DNA of 64,000 bases, taken from the NCBI GenBank assembly GCA_014529385.2, contig CM043950.1, forward strand, positions 155,839,545 to 155,903,544, in the 5' to 3' direction. Below, piece by piece: positions 33,961 through 48,830 of this stretch (the stretch's first letter is position 1; each line of letters opens with the position of its first letter). Source of the DNA: Adiantum capillus-veneris (lineage: Eukaryota > Streptophyta > Polypodiopsida > Polypodiales > Pteridaceae). The notes under the pieces are model-generated. The model was not told the origin of the DNA. It did no database searches and saw only the letters and a program-made list of their open reading frames with translations. A program made the position numbers and the translations under genes.

Positions 33961-36360
33961 TTTCTTATGGTAGCCAGCCTGCCTATAGGATAAGTGAGTG
34001 TACCAACATGCCTACCAAAACCCTGTTTGGCATGACCCATGAGCCGTTGTATCGACTCTGACTTCTTTTGTAGACAGTAGCTCCGTATCTCTAGAACCGG
34101 CCCTTACACAATAGACGGTGGTACTAATTCAACTACCTATTAATTTCACATAGAGGATTGAAAAGAGGAGAGAACACGAATGCCTCCAACAACTAGATTG
34201 TGATTGGCCACACAAAGAGTGACACCTTGTAGGCCCCAAAGATTGGTGCCCCTTTTAGCATTTTTTTATTCAGCTGTGTAGCAGACGATCCAAACACTTA
34301 AATTAAACTCTCACAAAGCTATCCAAACCTGGAAAGGGCTGAAATTGTAGGTTTTAGAACCAATATCTGCAGCATAATGATGCCAAAACCCTTGTAGGTC
34401 AAAAGTACACATCTAGGATGCATCTCCTAGCATTTTAGAAGCCTTCTAGTGAGTTGTACATAACTAAATTTCATCATGCTCTAATTTTCTAGTTTGGTCA
34501 TTAACAGGTGCCCAAACTCTTGTATAGCCACCCCAAGACTTCCCCAAGGCTTCCTTGGTGTTATCAAGTAACTTAGGTGTGAAACCCTAAACCTGCAAAT
34601 AAACACATGAGGTTGTAATTCCTTGTTTTTTATGGTTTTAAGTGGAGCAAACACATCTATGTGTGTATCAAGATCTCCCACATGCAATGGGACACTTGCC
34701 CTTTGATTTGGATGAGTTTTTACATGAGAAATCTCTCTTGTTTTGCAATTTATCATGATGGAGTGAGTGTACATGTGGGGGATTAGCAATTAGCTAATTC
34801 GACTCTTGCCTCAGAAAATGTGCATAAAACCCACATAGGTGTACATAGTCATCTAAGAAGCCCAACGCATTACCATATGTGTAAGGGGGAGAGAGATGCT
34901 TGAGAGTAGAATTATCACGCTACATGAGACAAGGGAGAAGGCAAGCTTTCCATTAAAGCTTCAAACCTAGAAACCCACTCACAAATAAGCCAGAGGTAGC
35001 CCCTTCTTATATTTGGGTGCCCCGTTTTAGGTTGAGACCTTTTGGAAAGGTGAAAATCCAAGAAAGTGGCTCTCCTTCATCTATGTGTCCACTTTGCCCC
35101 TTATGGTTCAGTTTCCTAACTCCTACAAACTTATCGAATTGTTAGTGACTTAATGAGTGGCCCAAATTCCATTTTGGTGCACACAAGTCTCCATACTCAT
35201 CAGAATTTATTGCTAGCTCACTTGATCAGTCCCTGACTGACTGACCTAGATTCCCAATGTGAGAAACCTATTTGGTTGTAGCTAGCTACAATTGTTTCAC
35301 ATTGGCCATGCAATGTCCACTTGCAGCTTTTCAAGGGTTCTGGGAAACCAAGCAAAATAAAAATAAATAAAAATATGTAGTACATATTTAAAGAAGGAAA
35401 CATTAAAAATACACCTCTCAGTGACATACCCCACCCTTGAAATACTGCAAGTGACCGCACTTGCATGCCAATAATACAGGATGATATCTCTTGATGCTGT
35501 ATGATGGGAATCAAAGATATACATGCTTCCAAAAATGTAACATTGGATAATTAAACAATCCTATCAACTTAGCTACCACACATATAGCAAGCATAGAAGT
35601 CTTCCGACTTACTCTCGAGTACAAAATTCTCCACCCAAATTGTATGGAAAGAGTAGATAGGATTGCTTAACAACTCTTTTGAGCATCATGAACCATGCTC
35701 TCACATTGCTCCATAGAGATACATCAAGTCACTATGAGTTCCATCTGAAAGGCTTCAAGATATAGTTGCAATGACTGAGGTGAATCGACCAATTTAGACT
35801 CTTCCATCCATTTTGCATCTAATGATGGATAGTTCTTGAACTTCACCAAGTAGCATCTTGCAACCTTTTCTTTAACCTTCCTTTCTACACTTCCGGCTAT
35901 TTTTCACAAAGTGATGACATGGCATGTCGAGCTAGATGAGAAAAGGCCAAATGGACAAGAGAAATTGAACCCAAAAGATACCCAAGGCCTAAAGGGGTCA
36001 GGGGTTAAACATTCTCACACCTACCAACTTAAAGAACTTATGGAGCACCGGTCAAGGGGCCTAAATCCAAAGTAACAAAAGCTTGATGTCTGAGGCTGAT
36101 TTTTGTCTATCGCCTTGACATGCCATTTGGCATTGTTGTACAAAAATTCCATAAGTTTCATTAATTGCATGACATGGTAGACTATATGAAATTCCATATT
36201 TTACACTGGTAGATAATTACAAATTTACGTGGGACTTTCTGGGGTAGTTTCTTTTGGGGTTGTAGTGCTTTTGATCTGATGCTTTTGAGGCTCTATTTTC
36301 TGGCATCCCGTGTAAGTTTAAAAGAGCCCTTGGGCCTCTCACTCTATAGAGTATCTAGAT
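33961..36360. other. No gene supported in 2.4 kb
   Basis: I find no domain, LTR pair or tandem array. Short frames at 34481-34789 and 35218-35532 (minus) have no recognisable similarity. It may hold the decayed 5' part of element D. Confidence 0.5.
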
Positions 36361-37467
36361 GTGAGTCTAAGAGTAGAGGACCCTCGAGGTTCACCGCCTA
36401 ACAAACCTCCTTATAGAGTTTCTCAAGCTCAACAAGACGAGATTATGTGGCAAGTGCAGAAGTTAGTTGAGAAGGGCATGGTTACGCCTAGCTCATCTCC
36501 ATTTTCTTCTCATGTGCTAGTAGTACAAAAGAAACACGGCACATATCGTACCTGTGTCGATAGAGGACTAAATAGGATCACTATCAAGAATAGGTTTCCC
36601 ATTCCACGGGTAGAAGACCTATTTGATAAGCTACAAGGATCCACCTACTTCAATAGGATTGACCTAAAAAGCGGCTATCATCAAATAAGGATGGTTGATC
36701 ATGACATTGTAAAGACCGCATTTCACACTATGTTTGGTCTTTACGAATATAGTGTCATGCCTTTTGGCTTGACCAATGCACCAGCCACATTTAACCCATT
36801 GATGGAGAAGCTATTCACGCCTCGCCAAACCTTTATTGGAGTGTTCTTTGATGATATCATCATCTACTCTAATTCATTAGATGAGCACAAGCAACACCTC
36901 CAGGTAATATTTCAAGCTCTAAGAGAGAATAAACTTTATGTTAATCAAAAGAAAAGTGAATTTCTCTTGCAAGAGATTCAATATTTAGGTCACATTATCA
37001 CTCAAGATAGCATCCAAATGGATCCATTAAAGTTAGAGGTAATAAAAGGATGGCCTAAACCAAGGAATCTTCATGAACTAAGAAGCTTTATAGGTATGTG
37101 TGCATACTATAGACGCTTCATAGAAAAGTTATCACTAATAGCAAGACCATTACATGACCTAACAAAGAAAAACATTAGGTATACATGGTCTACCAAGGAG
37201 AACAATGATTTCAAAAAGCTTATCTCTCAACCTGTGCTTACACTATCGGATCTCTCAAAGCCATTTGAGGTCCAATGTGATGCTTGTGGTGATTGGCTTG
37301 GAGCTCTTTTGCTCCAAGAAGGGCACACCATAGGCTATAAAAGTCAAAGGCTCAACCCTGTTGAGCAAGCTCTACGCATGTATGAAAAGGAACTCCTTGC
37401 ATTTCTACATGCCTTAGACTCATGGAAGCACTATTTATTGGGGACTTTTTCCATTCTGCGGCGATGA
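36361..37467 (+). pseudogene. Element D: Ty3/gypsy reverse transcriptase and RNase H, long open frame
   Basis: 368 codons without a stop. Order: N-K-P-P-Y-R-V-S linker; reverse transcriptase with F-P-I-P-R-V-E-D-L, F-N-R-I-D-L-K-S-G-Y-H-Q-I-R (first Asp), M-P-F-G-L-T-N-A-P-A-T-F, and F-F-D-D-I-I-I-Y at the active site (36844-36855; Y-x-D-D is usual, F-x-D-D is a known variant); then G-H-I-I-T thumb, connection, and the RNase H start with F-E-V-Q-C-D-A and Y-E-K-E-L-L-A. The frame breaks in RNase H at 37467. Upstream gag and protease are missing, so the ATG is probably an internal Met rather than a native start. Confidence 0.92.
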
Positions 37468-38888
37468 ATGGATTACCAAAGCCTTAAGTACTTCATGACA
37501 AACAAATGAGGTGGGCAAACATTCTTTTGCAATTTCATTTTCATATTTCTCACATAGCTGGCAAGCATAATCAAGTAGCCAATGCACTCTCAAGATGGCC
37601 GAGAGTGAATGTCACAATTATCTATCTTCTATGATAGATGAGTATGCTATTGATCCCGATTTTAGAGATGTGATTTCAGCCCTTGCACTAGGGAAGAAAG
37701 AAGAACCATTTACTTTACAAGATGGTTATCTTCTCTATGGCAATAGACTATGCGTTACTAACTCACTCCGTGAGAAGGTAATGTATGAATCTCATGCTCC
37801 TCCTTATGGGGGGCATAGAGGGATTCAGTCTACCCTAAAGGGGATTGAAACATATTTCTATTGGCCTACCATGAAATCAAACATACAAGAGTATGTTTCT
37901 AAATGTGTGGTATGCCAAAAGACAAAGTTTGATAGAGGGAAGCAACCTGGATTGCTTCAACCTTTGCCAATCCCTAGTTCACCATGGGAGAGCATATCTT
38001 TGGATTGCCCAATTCTATCCATGGCAATACGAGAATATGGACGATAGTGGACAGGTTTAGTAAACAAGCTCATTTAATACCTGTTAAAAAGACTATCAAA
38101 GCCCATCAAATGGCAATCCTCTTCATTTCACAAATCTTCAAGTACCATGGCTTGCCAATGTCCATAGTATCAAATAGAGATCCTAGAATGACCAGTAATT
38201 TTGGAAGGGTCTCTTTGATAATTTAGGAACAAGGCTAAATTTCTCTTTGGCCTATCACCCGCAAACGGATGGCCAAAGTGAAATAGCTAACCTAAAAATT
38301 CTCAATCTACTAAAAGCCTATGTAATGAAAGTAGATCAAAGATCCCAATGGGAGAAGTACCTACCCTTAGTGGAGTATGCCTACAATAACACTGTACATA
38401 CTTCCACATGAAAAGCACTTTTTGAGGTAATTGAGGAAAGATAAGAAAATCCCCTGCTACTTAAGGTACACGGGAAGATCTTCACTGCTGCAGATGAGTA
38501 TAGCCGAGACCTACAAGAATCTTTCCAAAAGATTAAGGATGATATCTCTATTTCACAGCAAACGCAAAAGGCTGTTGTTGACAAGCACAGAAGATCCCAA
38601 GCCTTTAAAGAAAACGATTGGGTCTTACTCAAATTTTCCAAGGCTCGATTAAGGCACACAACGGGCAACAATCCTACAGGACACCAAAAGTACTATGCTA
38701 AGTTCGCAATAAGGTACTATGGTCCCTTCCAGATTCTTAGGCCAATCAATGACATAGCCTATCAACTCAAGTTGCCCAGCCATTGGCTCATACAGAATAT
38801 TTTCCATGTGATCCTTCTAAAGCCTTACAAAGGAGAGACACCACAAGAACCAACTATTGAAGACCCACCAGAGATCGAGGACTATTAA
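37468..38888 (+). pseudogene. Element D: RNase H end and integrase, frameshifted
   Basis: In broken frames: T-D-H-Q-S-L-K-Y and G-K-H-N-Q-V-A-N-A-L-S-R (RNase H end); the intact integrase H-H-C-C finger (37595-38047: H-A-P-P-Y-G-G-H, Y-W-P-T-M, K-C-V-V-C-Q-K); the core W-E-S-I-S-L-D, then after a frameshift R-F-S-K-Q-A-H-L-I-P. The second catalytic Asp (expected S-D-R-D-P) is Asn here; H-P-Q-T-D-G-Q-S-E keeps the Glu. The C-terminal part has Y-Y-G-P-F-Q-I-L and F-H-V-I-L-L-K-P-Y-K. Not functional. Confidence 0.9.
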
Positions 38889-38929
38889 AGAACCAACTAT
38901 TAAAGACCAACCAGACATCAAGGACCAAG

Positions 38930-39110
38930 AAGAGGTGCTGCATCCCGAGTCCATCCTCCGACATGAAGACAAGGTACTAAGAGGCGGCAAGACTATCCGA
39001 TGATATCTTATTAAGTTTTAAGAATAATTATTTTGAAGATGCTACATGGATGCAAGGCATACAATTAAAGGATAACCTAAACCTTGTCAATGCTTATAAT
39101 GCTTTCCAAG
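38930..39110 (+). pseudogene. Element D: chromodomain remnant
   Basis: In one frame with two stops: L-H-P-E-S-I-L, then R-x-Y-L-I-K-F and F-E-D-A-T-W-M-Q, ending Q-L-K-D-N-L-N-L-V. This places D among chromodomain gypsy elements, in which the domain guides integration to chromatin. A similar end occurs at 56821-56890. Confidence 0.75.
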
Positions 39111-39182
39111 AGTAATCAAATGTACACATGTATAATGGCCAAGAGTAATCAAATGTACACATGTATAATGGTTCACATGCAC
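39111..39182 (+). repeat. Short tandem repeat at the D/E joint
   Basis: A unit of about 33 bp (TACACATGTATAATGG with CCAAGAGTAATCAAATG) is present twice, just before the element E fragment begins. Confidence 0.75.
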
Positions 39183-40537
39183 TTGTCAAGTCCAAGCAAT
39201 CACTAGCTAGTTGGGCCAATCGACACTAAAATCCGACTAGTGGGGAAGCGGCTAGGCTCAATTCAAGCAAAAAGAATTTTGTGGTTGATGCATTGTCAAG
39301 AGAGCCACAAATTTTAGTTGTGTTGATTGATTATCAACGTGAGCTTGATGACATGAAGGAACCAATGATGAATATTTTGCAAGGATCTTTTTGTCACGAG
39401 GCCATTGCAACATAAGGTCATGCTACAAAGTCATGTCCCACTTCATGTAGGGCATCTTGGTATAGACGCAATAGTGAAAGCGATTGAGACATTCGTTTAT
39501 TGGCCAACTTTGAGGAGATATGTGGATGCCTTTGTGCACACATGTGTGATTTTCCAAAAGGTCAAGTTTGAAAATCAAAAGGAACCAGGGTTGCTACAGT
39601 CATTGCCTATTCCAGCTAAGCCATGGAAAACCATTTCTATGGATCTTATCTTTGATCTTTCAAGGACACATGCAAAAAATGATGGTATATGGACCATTAT
39701 TTGCTGGGTTAGTAAACAGGTCCACTTTATTCTTGTTAAGAAGAAGATAAAATTTTATCAAATGGAAAGTTTATTCATGTATAATGTGTTCAAGTACCAT
39801 GGTATGCCACATTTGACTGTGTCTGTTTTGGAGAGGCTTTTCATCCTGATTTCATCCAGAAACTAATGGACTTTCAGAAGAGGCTAGTTCTATTGTCTTA
39901 GGTTTTCTTGAATGCTATGTGTCAGACAAAAAGGGCAAATGGGAATAGTATCTACCATTGCTTGAGTATGCATACAACAATACGGTGCATTCGTTAACAG
40001 CAAGGCACCTTTTGATATTGTTAAGGGTGGCAAAAATAGTATCCCCATTTTTCACACAAAAGGTAAGATTTTTGAAGTAGATCAATATGTGCAAAATATA
40101 ATGAGATTTTTGAAGTAGATCAATATGTGGAAAATATGGATGAAACGTAGAAGAAGATTAAGCTTGCCCTGGAGAAGACTCAAGAAAAGCATAAAAGAGC
40201 AGTTGATCTTCACGGACATAAATTGTTGTTTTCATCTAGTGATTGGGTTTTATTAGGGTTTGAAAAGGCAATGAAAAGTTGTTTCCAAAGCTCATCGTGT
40301 GTTACTAGGGGCCTTTTCAAGTCATTGATATCATCAGTGATGTTTCATATAAGCTGAAATTTCTTGATAGTTGGAAGATTCACAATGAGTTTCACATGAG
40401 TCTTCTCATGCCCTTTGTGGGTGATGTGCCTAATATATGTGTCATAATAACTAATATCTAATTCTCCTAAATGACTTTCTCATGTTAAACTATTCATTTA
40501 ATATGGGAAAGCACCAAGGGAGAAAACGCTAGAATAT
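39183..40537 (+). pseudogene. Element E (left copy): RNase H end and integrase, broken
   Basis: Starts with N-F-V-V-D-A-L-S-R-E-P-Q (end of RNase H). The 39405-39866 frame then gives the integrase finger (H-V-P-L-H-V-G-H-L-G-I-D, Y-W-P-T-L, H-T-C-V-I-F with the second Cys lost) and core W-K-T-I-S-M-D-L, V-S-K-Q-V-H-F-I. Further pieces to 40450 show K-H-K-R-A-V-D, S-S-S-D-W-V-L-L and F-H-M-S-L-L-M-P-F. The same segment recurs at 58025-59316. It lies directly before an LTR that has a primer site on its far side. Confidence 0.85.
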
Positions 40538-42024
40538 TGGTTAAGCTGGCAGAGCGGCCACAGTAGGGATCCAAAGGAGGGGAAATAGGGATCCAAAGGG
40601 GGGGCCAATTGCAAAAGAGCTATGTGCAGCAATGGGCTCCAAAGACCTTAGGTTTCAAACCATTAAGACTTCCAAAATGCTAAGGTTCCAAAATTCAAAG
40701 GTTGTGTCCAAAGGTCAAAGATTAGGAAATTTGGATGCTTTGTGTGTGTGTACAAAAGTCTTCACAAGCCCCTACATAGGAGGGGACGAGCCCAATAAGT
40801 AGGGGATGAGAGAGAAACACCCACACACACTCAGAAGCTTCATTGTACACAAGGGGAAAGAGGGACACATGTCAGCTCCCTAGGCCAGATGCCCACAATG
40901 TACTCAAATCCTATTGGATGGCCATGGAGGTGGACCAATGAGAATTAGGCTAGAGTAAATCTAGTTTAATTAATTTAAAAACACTTAATAAAAGAACCAA
41001 TAAGGGTTAAGCTCTCTAGAAGACTATTGGACAGTCTCCCGAGGGGTGCAATGAGCATTCAACAGCCCAATGGCTTGCCTGATCCTATTGCATAGGAGAC
41101 AAAGGGGTCCAATGAGAGTTTAATTGCATTTATTAATTACATAAATCTCTCACAAAAGTGGAAAGGGGGACACATGTCAGAAGGCTATCACTTATGCTCA
41201 TGAAATCCTATTGGCTAAGCCTGGCGAGGTCCAATGAGGTGCTAGCAAGAGCAAATAGCAAGAGGGGTCGACCAAGAGAGAGAGGGGGGCTTATTTTTCA
41301 AAGGCAATTATCTACACACACTCACACAAGCTCATGTGTAGAGTAAGAAGACTCTCTCTCTCTTCTCAAGATTTAATGTAAAGCTTATCACCTACTCCAA
41401 GCTTGTGAGAAGGGAGGCCTACACCAACAACTCTTGGCTTTGTGATGCAAATCCAACCAAGAACCAAGATTCAATGCATGCTCATCTCCTCTACCATGCG
41501 AATTACTAAGCTAAGCTATGCTAATATGAGTGATTATGTGAGGAGATGTACATCTTTCTTGTAAGACTACTCCTTCCTCTCAATCTACTCTCATACCCCG
41601 CTAGTTCTCACCATCTTCGAAGGTGTGTGAGGTCTTGGATCTGAGACCGTGAGGGAATTGATGTTGTGTTTGATAAGTTTTTTGCTTAGTGCTTGAAGTT
41701 TCCATCTTCATTGCACTAGCTAGTATTGAAGGAACACAAAGAATTGTATTGTAAAATGTCTCTCTTGATGGGAGAAACCTTAATACAAAGCCTTTTGGAG
41801 GGGGGACCGGCTCCATGCAAATCCGGTCCTCAACTGTGTGAATTGCTTAATTTCTCTCTCTTTTGAAGTATTGTTCATGCTATCTAACTAGGTGTTATAC
41901 TTTTTGTTGCTCTCTCCACCCAAGCACTCTTGTTATTCTCATTAGGAATCTATTCTAATTGAATGCTCACTATGTTCATGCTATTTTCTGCTACACACAA
42001 GTTACTAGACCATTAAATATCACA
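40538..42024 (+). repeat. Element E LTR (left)
   Basis: About 1.49 kb, highly similar to 59317-60810. It ends ATATCACA and is followed by a primer site, so it acts as a 5' LTR for what lies to the right. The start is placed at TGGTTAAGCTGG because the partner reads TGTTAAGCTGG after a purine-rich run; this boundary is uncertain by tens of bases. Contains several ATTGG/CCAAT inverted pairs (40911-41245). Confidence 0.78.
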
Positions 42025-42025
42025 T

Positions 42026-42037
42026 TGGTATCATAGC
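42026..42037 (+). promoter_or_regulatory. Primer binding site of element E (initiator tRNA-Met type)
   Basis: TGGTATCATAGC, one base off the standard TGGTATCAGAGC, one base after the LTR end. The initiator-Met primer is usual for plant chromoviruses and copia. Confidence 0.85.
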
Positions 42038-42488
42038 ACAAGGTTTCTCTTTTCTTGCTCTAGAAGGGAGGTCCTCAAGATAGCTATAAATGGTTGGTAT
42101 TATTAATTGCATGTGAGTAAGTAGAATAGGGATTTTTCAACCTTGCAGTGCACCTTCCTTTGTGCAGTTAACGGGGCATCACCGTGGAGAGGTATGGTCT
42201 TAATAGTGGAGTCCTACGGGGCTTGCCTACTGCTTAACCACTATTGAGCTATTAGAAACTTGAAAGGAGCCAGTGTTATTTTGGTGTTGAACGACCCTCT
42301 CTTCTATTCCTTGCAATTAATTGTATTCAAGCCACGGGTACAGTAGCTTGAGTGCTTTTTCTAAAGGTGTAAAGAGGAGTAGCAACTAGGGCTTGAAGTG
42401 CCAAAGTACACCTAAAACAGTTTACACCTAAACGTTGTTAGAATGGCTGACAATAGTAAAGAGAGTAAAATTAATGTTGATAACTTTG
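42038..42488 (+). pseudogene. Element E leader and gag start, truncated
   Basis: Leader without features, then ATG at 42443 opening M-A-D-N-S-K-E-S-K-I-N-V-D-N-F. The reading is cut at about 42489, where element F LTR sequence begins abruptly. Only about 15 codons of the putative gag remain. Confidence 0.55.
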
Positions 42489-42889
42489 AACTAATTAGTA
42501 GTTAATCCCTCTTTAATCTTGTGTGATTTCCTTCCTTTGATTGTGTGTGCATGTAGGTTTGATTGGAGTGTGGTGCTCGATAGATCTATGTGTGTGTGCT
42601 TGCGATTAGTGTGTTGCATGATAGGATTAGTGTTGTGTGTGTCTTGCAATCGTAGTGTGTGTGATTGGGTTGATTAGAGGTGAAGAGAAGTGGATATGGA
42701 GAATGCCCTTCATTGCGGCTTTGCTCCTCCATAGGCCGAGAAGCTCACCTCGTAGAGTTAACCATTTGTGTTTCCACGATTAGCTCACTAACCGTGTGAG
42801 TGTTTCCATGCCCTAGCCGGGTAGCTCATCCCTCCGGATTGATAATTTTGTTGGTCATTGGAGCTATTGCAACAATGGGACCCCCAACA
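42489..42889 (+). repeat. 5' LTR of element F, truncated
   Basis: Corresponds to the last 400 bp of the 915-bp 3' LTR (about 51825-52225). It starts abruptly in AACTAATTAG and ends CCCCCAACA. Confidence 0.9.
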
Positions 42890-42891
42890 TT

Positions 42892-42909
42892 TGGCGCCGT
42901 TTCCGGGGA
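42892..42909 (+). promoter_or_regulatory. Primer binding site of element F (tRNA-Asp type)
   Basis: TGGCGCCGTTTCCGGGGA, one mismatch to the complement of the tRNA-Asp 3' end, two bases after the LTR. Confidence 0.9.
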
Positions 42910-46155
<3,246 letters not shown>

Positions 46156-46875
46156 ATGGACTCAAATCGATCTGAGAATTCAAGTATAGCAGGACAAGCC
46201 AGTAGCAGTGGCAGCACAAGTGCAACTGCAACCGAGAAAATTCTACAGCTTTATGGCTACAATGGAGATAAAGTATTGTATACAGATACAGAAGGCTATA
46301 GATACTTGATGAGCAGTAAAAGCAACACGGGAGCCAAGATCCTACTGATCAGAGTAAAGCCACATTTAGATAACTCCCAAATGTTAACAGACTTCAATGG
46401 AGCCAGGTATTGCAAGCTTAAAGATGAAGTGCAAATAGAGGTTCAAAAGGTCAACCCAAGTGTTTATCTAGAAATCTGCACAAGTCCGCAAAGCATCTAT
46501 TTGGTGCATATGCAATCAGGGTCATTGTATATGGATGACAATGGTCAGATCTATAGTCGGGAGCCAGAATTGCAAGATCCAATAGATCAACCAATAGAAG
46601 CCAATCTAATTGGAGAATCGAGCCAAAGACGGTACAAAGGTCAAGATGGAGCAGTCTACAGATTGATGCTTAGTGTTCTGAAGGAAGATGCCGAAAACGT
46701 GGAAAGCATAGAAGCAGAAACTTCTCAGCTAGAGCTTGACATGACAGAACCAGTTGAAATACCACCAGTCATGGCGTATTGCTCAGATTGTGGACGAAAA
46801 GTTGGACATTTTCTTGAAGATTGTCCAAGAAATCCAAACAACAAGGACACATCAACTGCCAAGCAAGGTACATAG
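46156..46875 (+). pseudogene. Element F gag-like frame with repeated Y-x-D-x-x-G-x-x-Y motif and a zinc knuckle
   Basis: 239 codons. After a Ser/Thr-rich start there are four similar short units: L-Y-T-D-T-E-G-Y-R-Y, L-T-D-F-N-G-A-R-Y, L-Y-M-D-D-N-G-Q-I-Y and Y-K-G-Q-D-G-A-V-Y. Near the end is C-S-D-C-G-R-K-V-G-H-F-L-E-D-C, a knuckle with five instead of four residues before His. The knuckle and position after the leader support a Gag role. I do not recognise the repeat module. Further copies occur downstream to 48160. Confidence 0.65.
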
Positions 46876-48244
46876 CAAATTGGAAATGCGAATCTCGATG
46901 TAAGTGCATCTAACTCGTCACTTTTAATGCAATCAGATGATTCTGCATTACCACTAGAAACACCAGTAAAAACACTACAAGTTCAAAATGAGCATAAAGA
47001 TGCACAGGCACCTGAAAAGATTAAAATTGATTCTTTGAACAACAAACTCTTGCATGAATTTAGTAAAGGTGTCGAGATATCACCAAAAGTTGAAAAGAAT
47101 GTTAAATTTGCAAATGATTTTGCATCCACTACCACAAGTGTGCAATCATTCACAAGTCTAAGGGACACATCAGACAGAATGATGTTAGCATTATATGGCA
47201 CACATAATTCATGTGCACACTATGTAGACCAAAAATTTTAAATATACAAAAAGGATCAACCAGTGTTTGAACGGCCCACATACCAGCTCATAGAAGTGCG
47301 TCCAGTGATAGATCAAAAAGGATGGTTCATTTCAGAGGAAAGAATCTATTATAGCCCATCTCTCTAGAGCTGAAGGATATTACCCGAGTGAACTCAAAAA
47401 TCTATTCAGAGCCAAACTCTCCTCCATCGGAAATCAAGCTTCTCTATGTTGTGATCAAACGAGCATATACTTTGACCAAAACAGCCGTAGATATAGACGT
47501 GAGTCTAGCATCTATGATGCATTGGGTCCTGAAACCACAAAAGCTCATATCATAGGAGACCCATGGCATAGACATTATCAAGGCAAAGATAATGCTATCT
47601 ACGACTTGATTTGGGGAATAATTTGTCATGTTTCACGGAGATACATAGGAAACTATGTAGAAGGTTTACAGATGCCAAATGTCAATAGTGTTACCCAAAG
47701 TGTACCTTCATAATCCCAAAAGGTGAGACTCAACCAAAGCCAAACAGTTTTGAGTTATTACAATGAAGCAGGCTATAGTGATCACCCTAGGAAGGGGGGA
47801 GCTATAAATTCATCAAGCTCAGCTTATGTGCCAGGAAATGCTACACCAGTTAGAATCCCTAGAGCCTCTAGCCAACAGACCCCTTCAAGGCAGAAACCTT
47901 TGAAAGATCATATGGTTGTTGGAAGTTTTCAATTGACCCAGGTTCCCTCAGAATCTGCAGACAAATGCTTATATGAAGATCATCAGGGACAAAAGTTTCA
48001 GTTGATCTCCACAAGTCAGAGTCAAAAGCCGACAAATCCCATAGTGTTCAAACAGTTACATATGATCAAGCTCACATATGCATATCAAGACGCACATGGT
48101 AATGAATACCAGCAAGATCCAAACCTTGTACAAACCCCTACGGATAGCCTGACTGAAGTCAAAGACTATCTGAAGATGATGCAAAGCCTCAAGTTGCCAG
48201 AACAGATGATAGAAAATTCAAAGTCAATGGGAGCTAAAGTTTAG
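46876..48244 (+). pseudogene. Element F gag-like region, continued, broken
   Basis: Frames 46927-47241, about 47428-47713 and 47723-48244 continue the same protein with frameshifts. Motif copies include S-I-Y-F-D-Q-N-S-R-R-Y, Y-Q-G-K-D-N-A-I-Y, L-Y-E-D-H-Q-G-Q-K-F and Y-Q-D-A-H-G-N-E-Y. The pair Y-F-D-Q...Y-Q-G-K-D-N-A-I-Y has the same spacing logic as Y-M-D-D...Y-K-G-Q-D-G-A-V-Y in the first frame, so a longer module of about 50 residues is duplicated. A polypurine-like run lies at 47789-47800. Confidence 0.6.
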
Positions 48245-48830
48245 AAAGGCACACAAAGGTCACCATCAAAATATCCTCCGAAGAGACAGATTCTACCAAA
48301 AAGTACAATGGATCTATTAAGGTCAAAGGTTACCCAGATGCAGGAGGACAATGCTCAACAATTGCAAACAAAAAGTGTAGTATCACAGTGAATGGAGTCA
48401 AAATCAATTGAAGTAGGTGATCAAAGCAAAGAAAATGCAGATAAAGTTCAACCAAAGGACATTGCCACAACAAAAGTAGTCAATTTAGACACAGATCCTG
48501 AGAAGATCAAGTGCAACATCATTGGTGAACACAAAGAAAAACTGTCAAGAGAAGTAAAGCTGGATTTTCAGTTAGACAAGAACGTCATGTCTTTTCGCAC
48601 TTGGAAAAGATGTGGACAACCACAGCTGGAAGATGCTCCTGAATTTGTGAGCATGTCAGGGGAAAAAACGAGCAGAATGCTGGGGAGTCATCTCCACCTC
48701 CATTGAAGTAAGTTTACAGATCATCATAGCTCAATTCTACGTGATCACAGCAAAAGATATGCCCGAAGACATCATCTTGGGAACGCCAATGGCCCAGGAG
48801 ATGCTAGAGATACAAAGTTCAAGCATGACA
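48245..48830 (+). pseudogene. Element F aspartic protease relic
   Basis: In one frame I-K-V-K-G-Y-P-D-A-G-G-Q-C-S-T-I-A (48316-48366) resembles a retropepsin active site with D-A-G-G for D-S/T-G-A. At 48740-48810 F-Y-V-I-T-A-K-D-M-P-E-D-I-I-L-G-T-P matches the second retropepsin signature. Stops separate the two. It would cleave the Gag precursor. Confidence 0.6.

Noticed and set aside
33961-36360. Possible host exons in the longest repeat-poor stretch
   Set aside because: No frame over about 100 codons, no splice-consistent domain pieces and no recognisable protein similarity.
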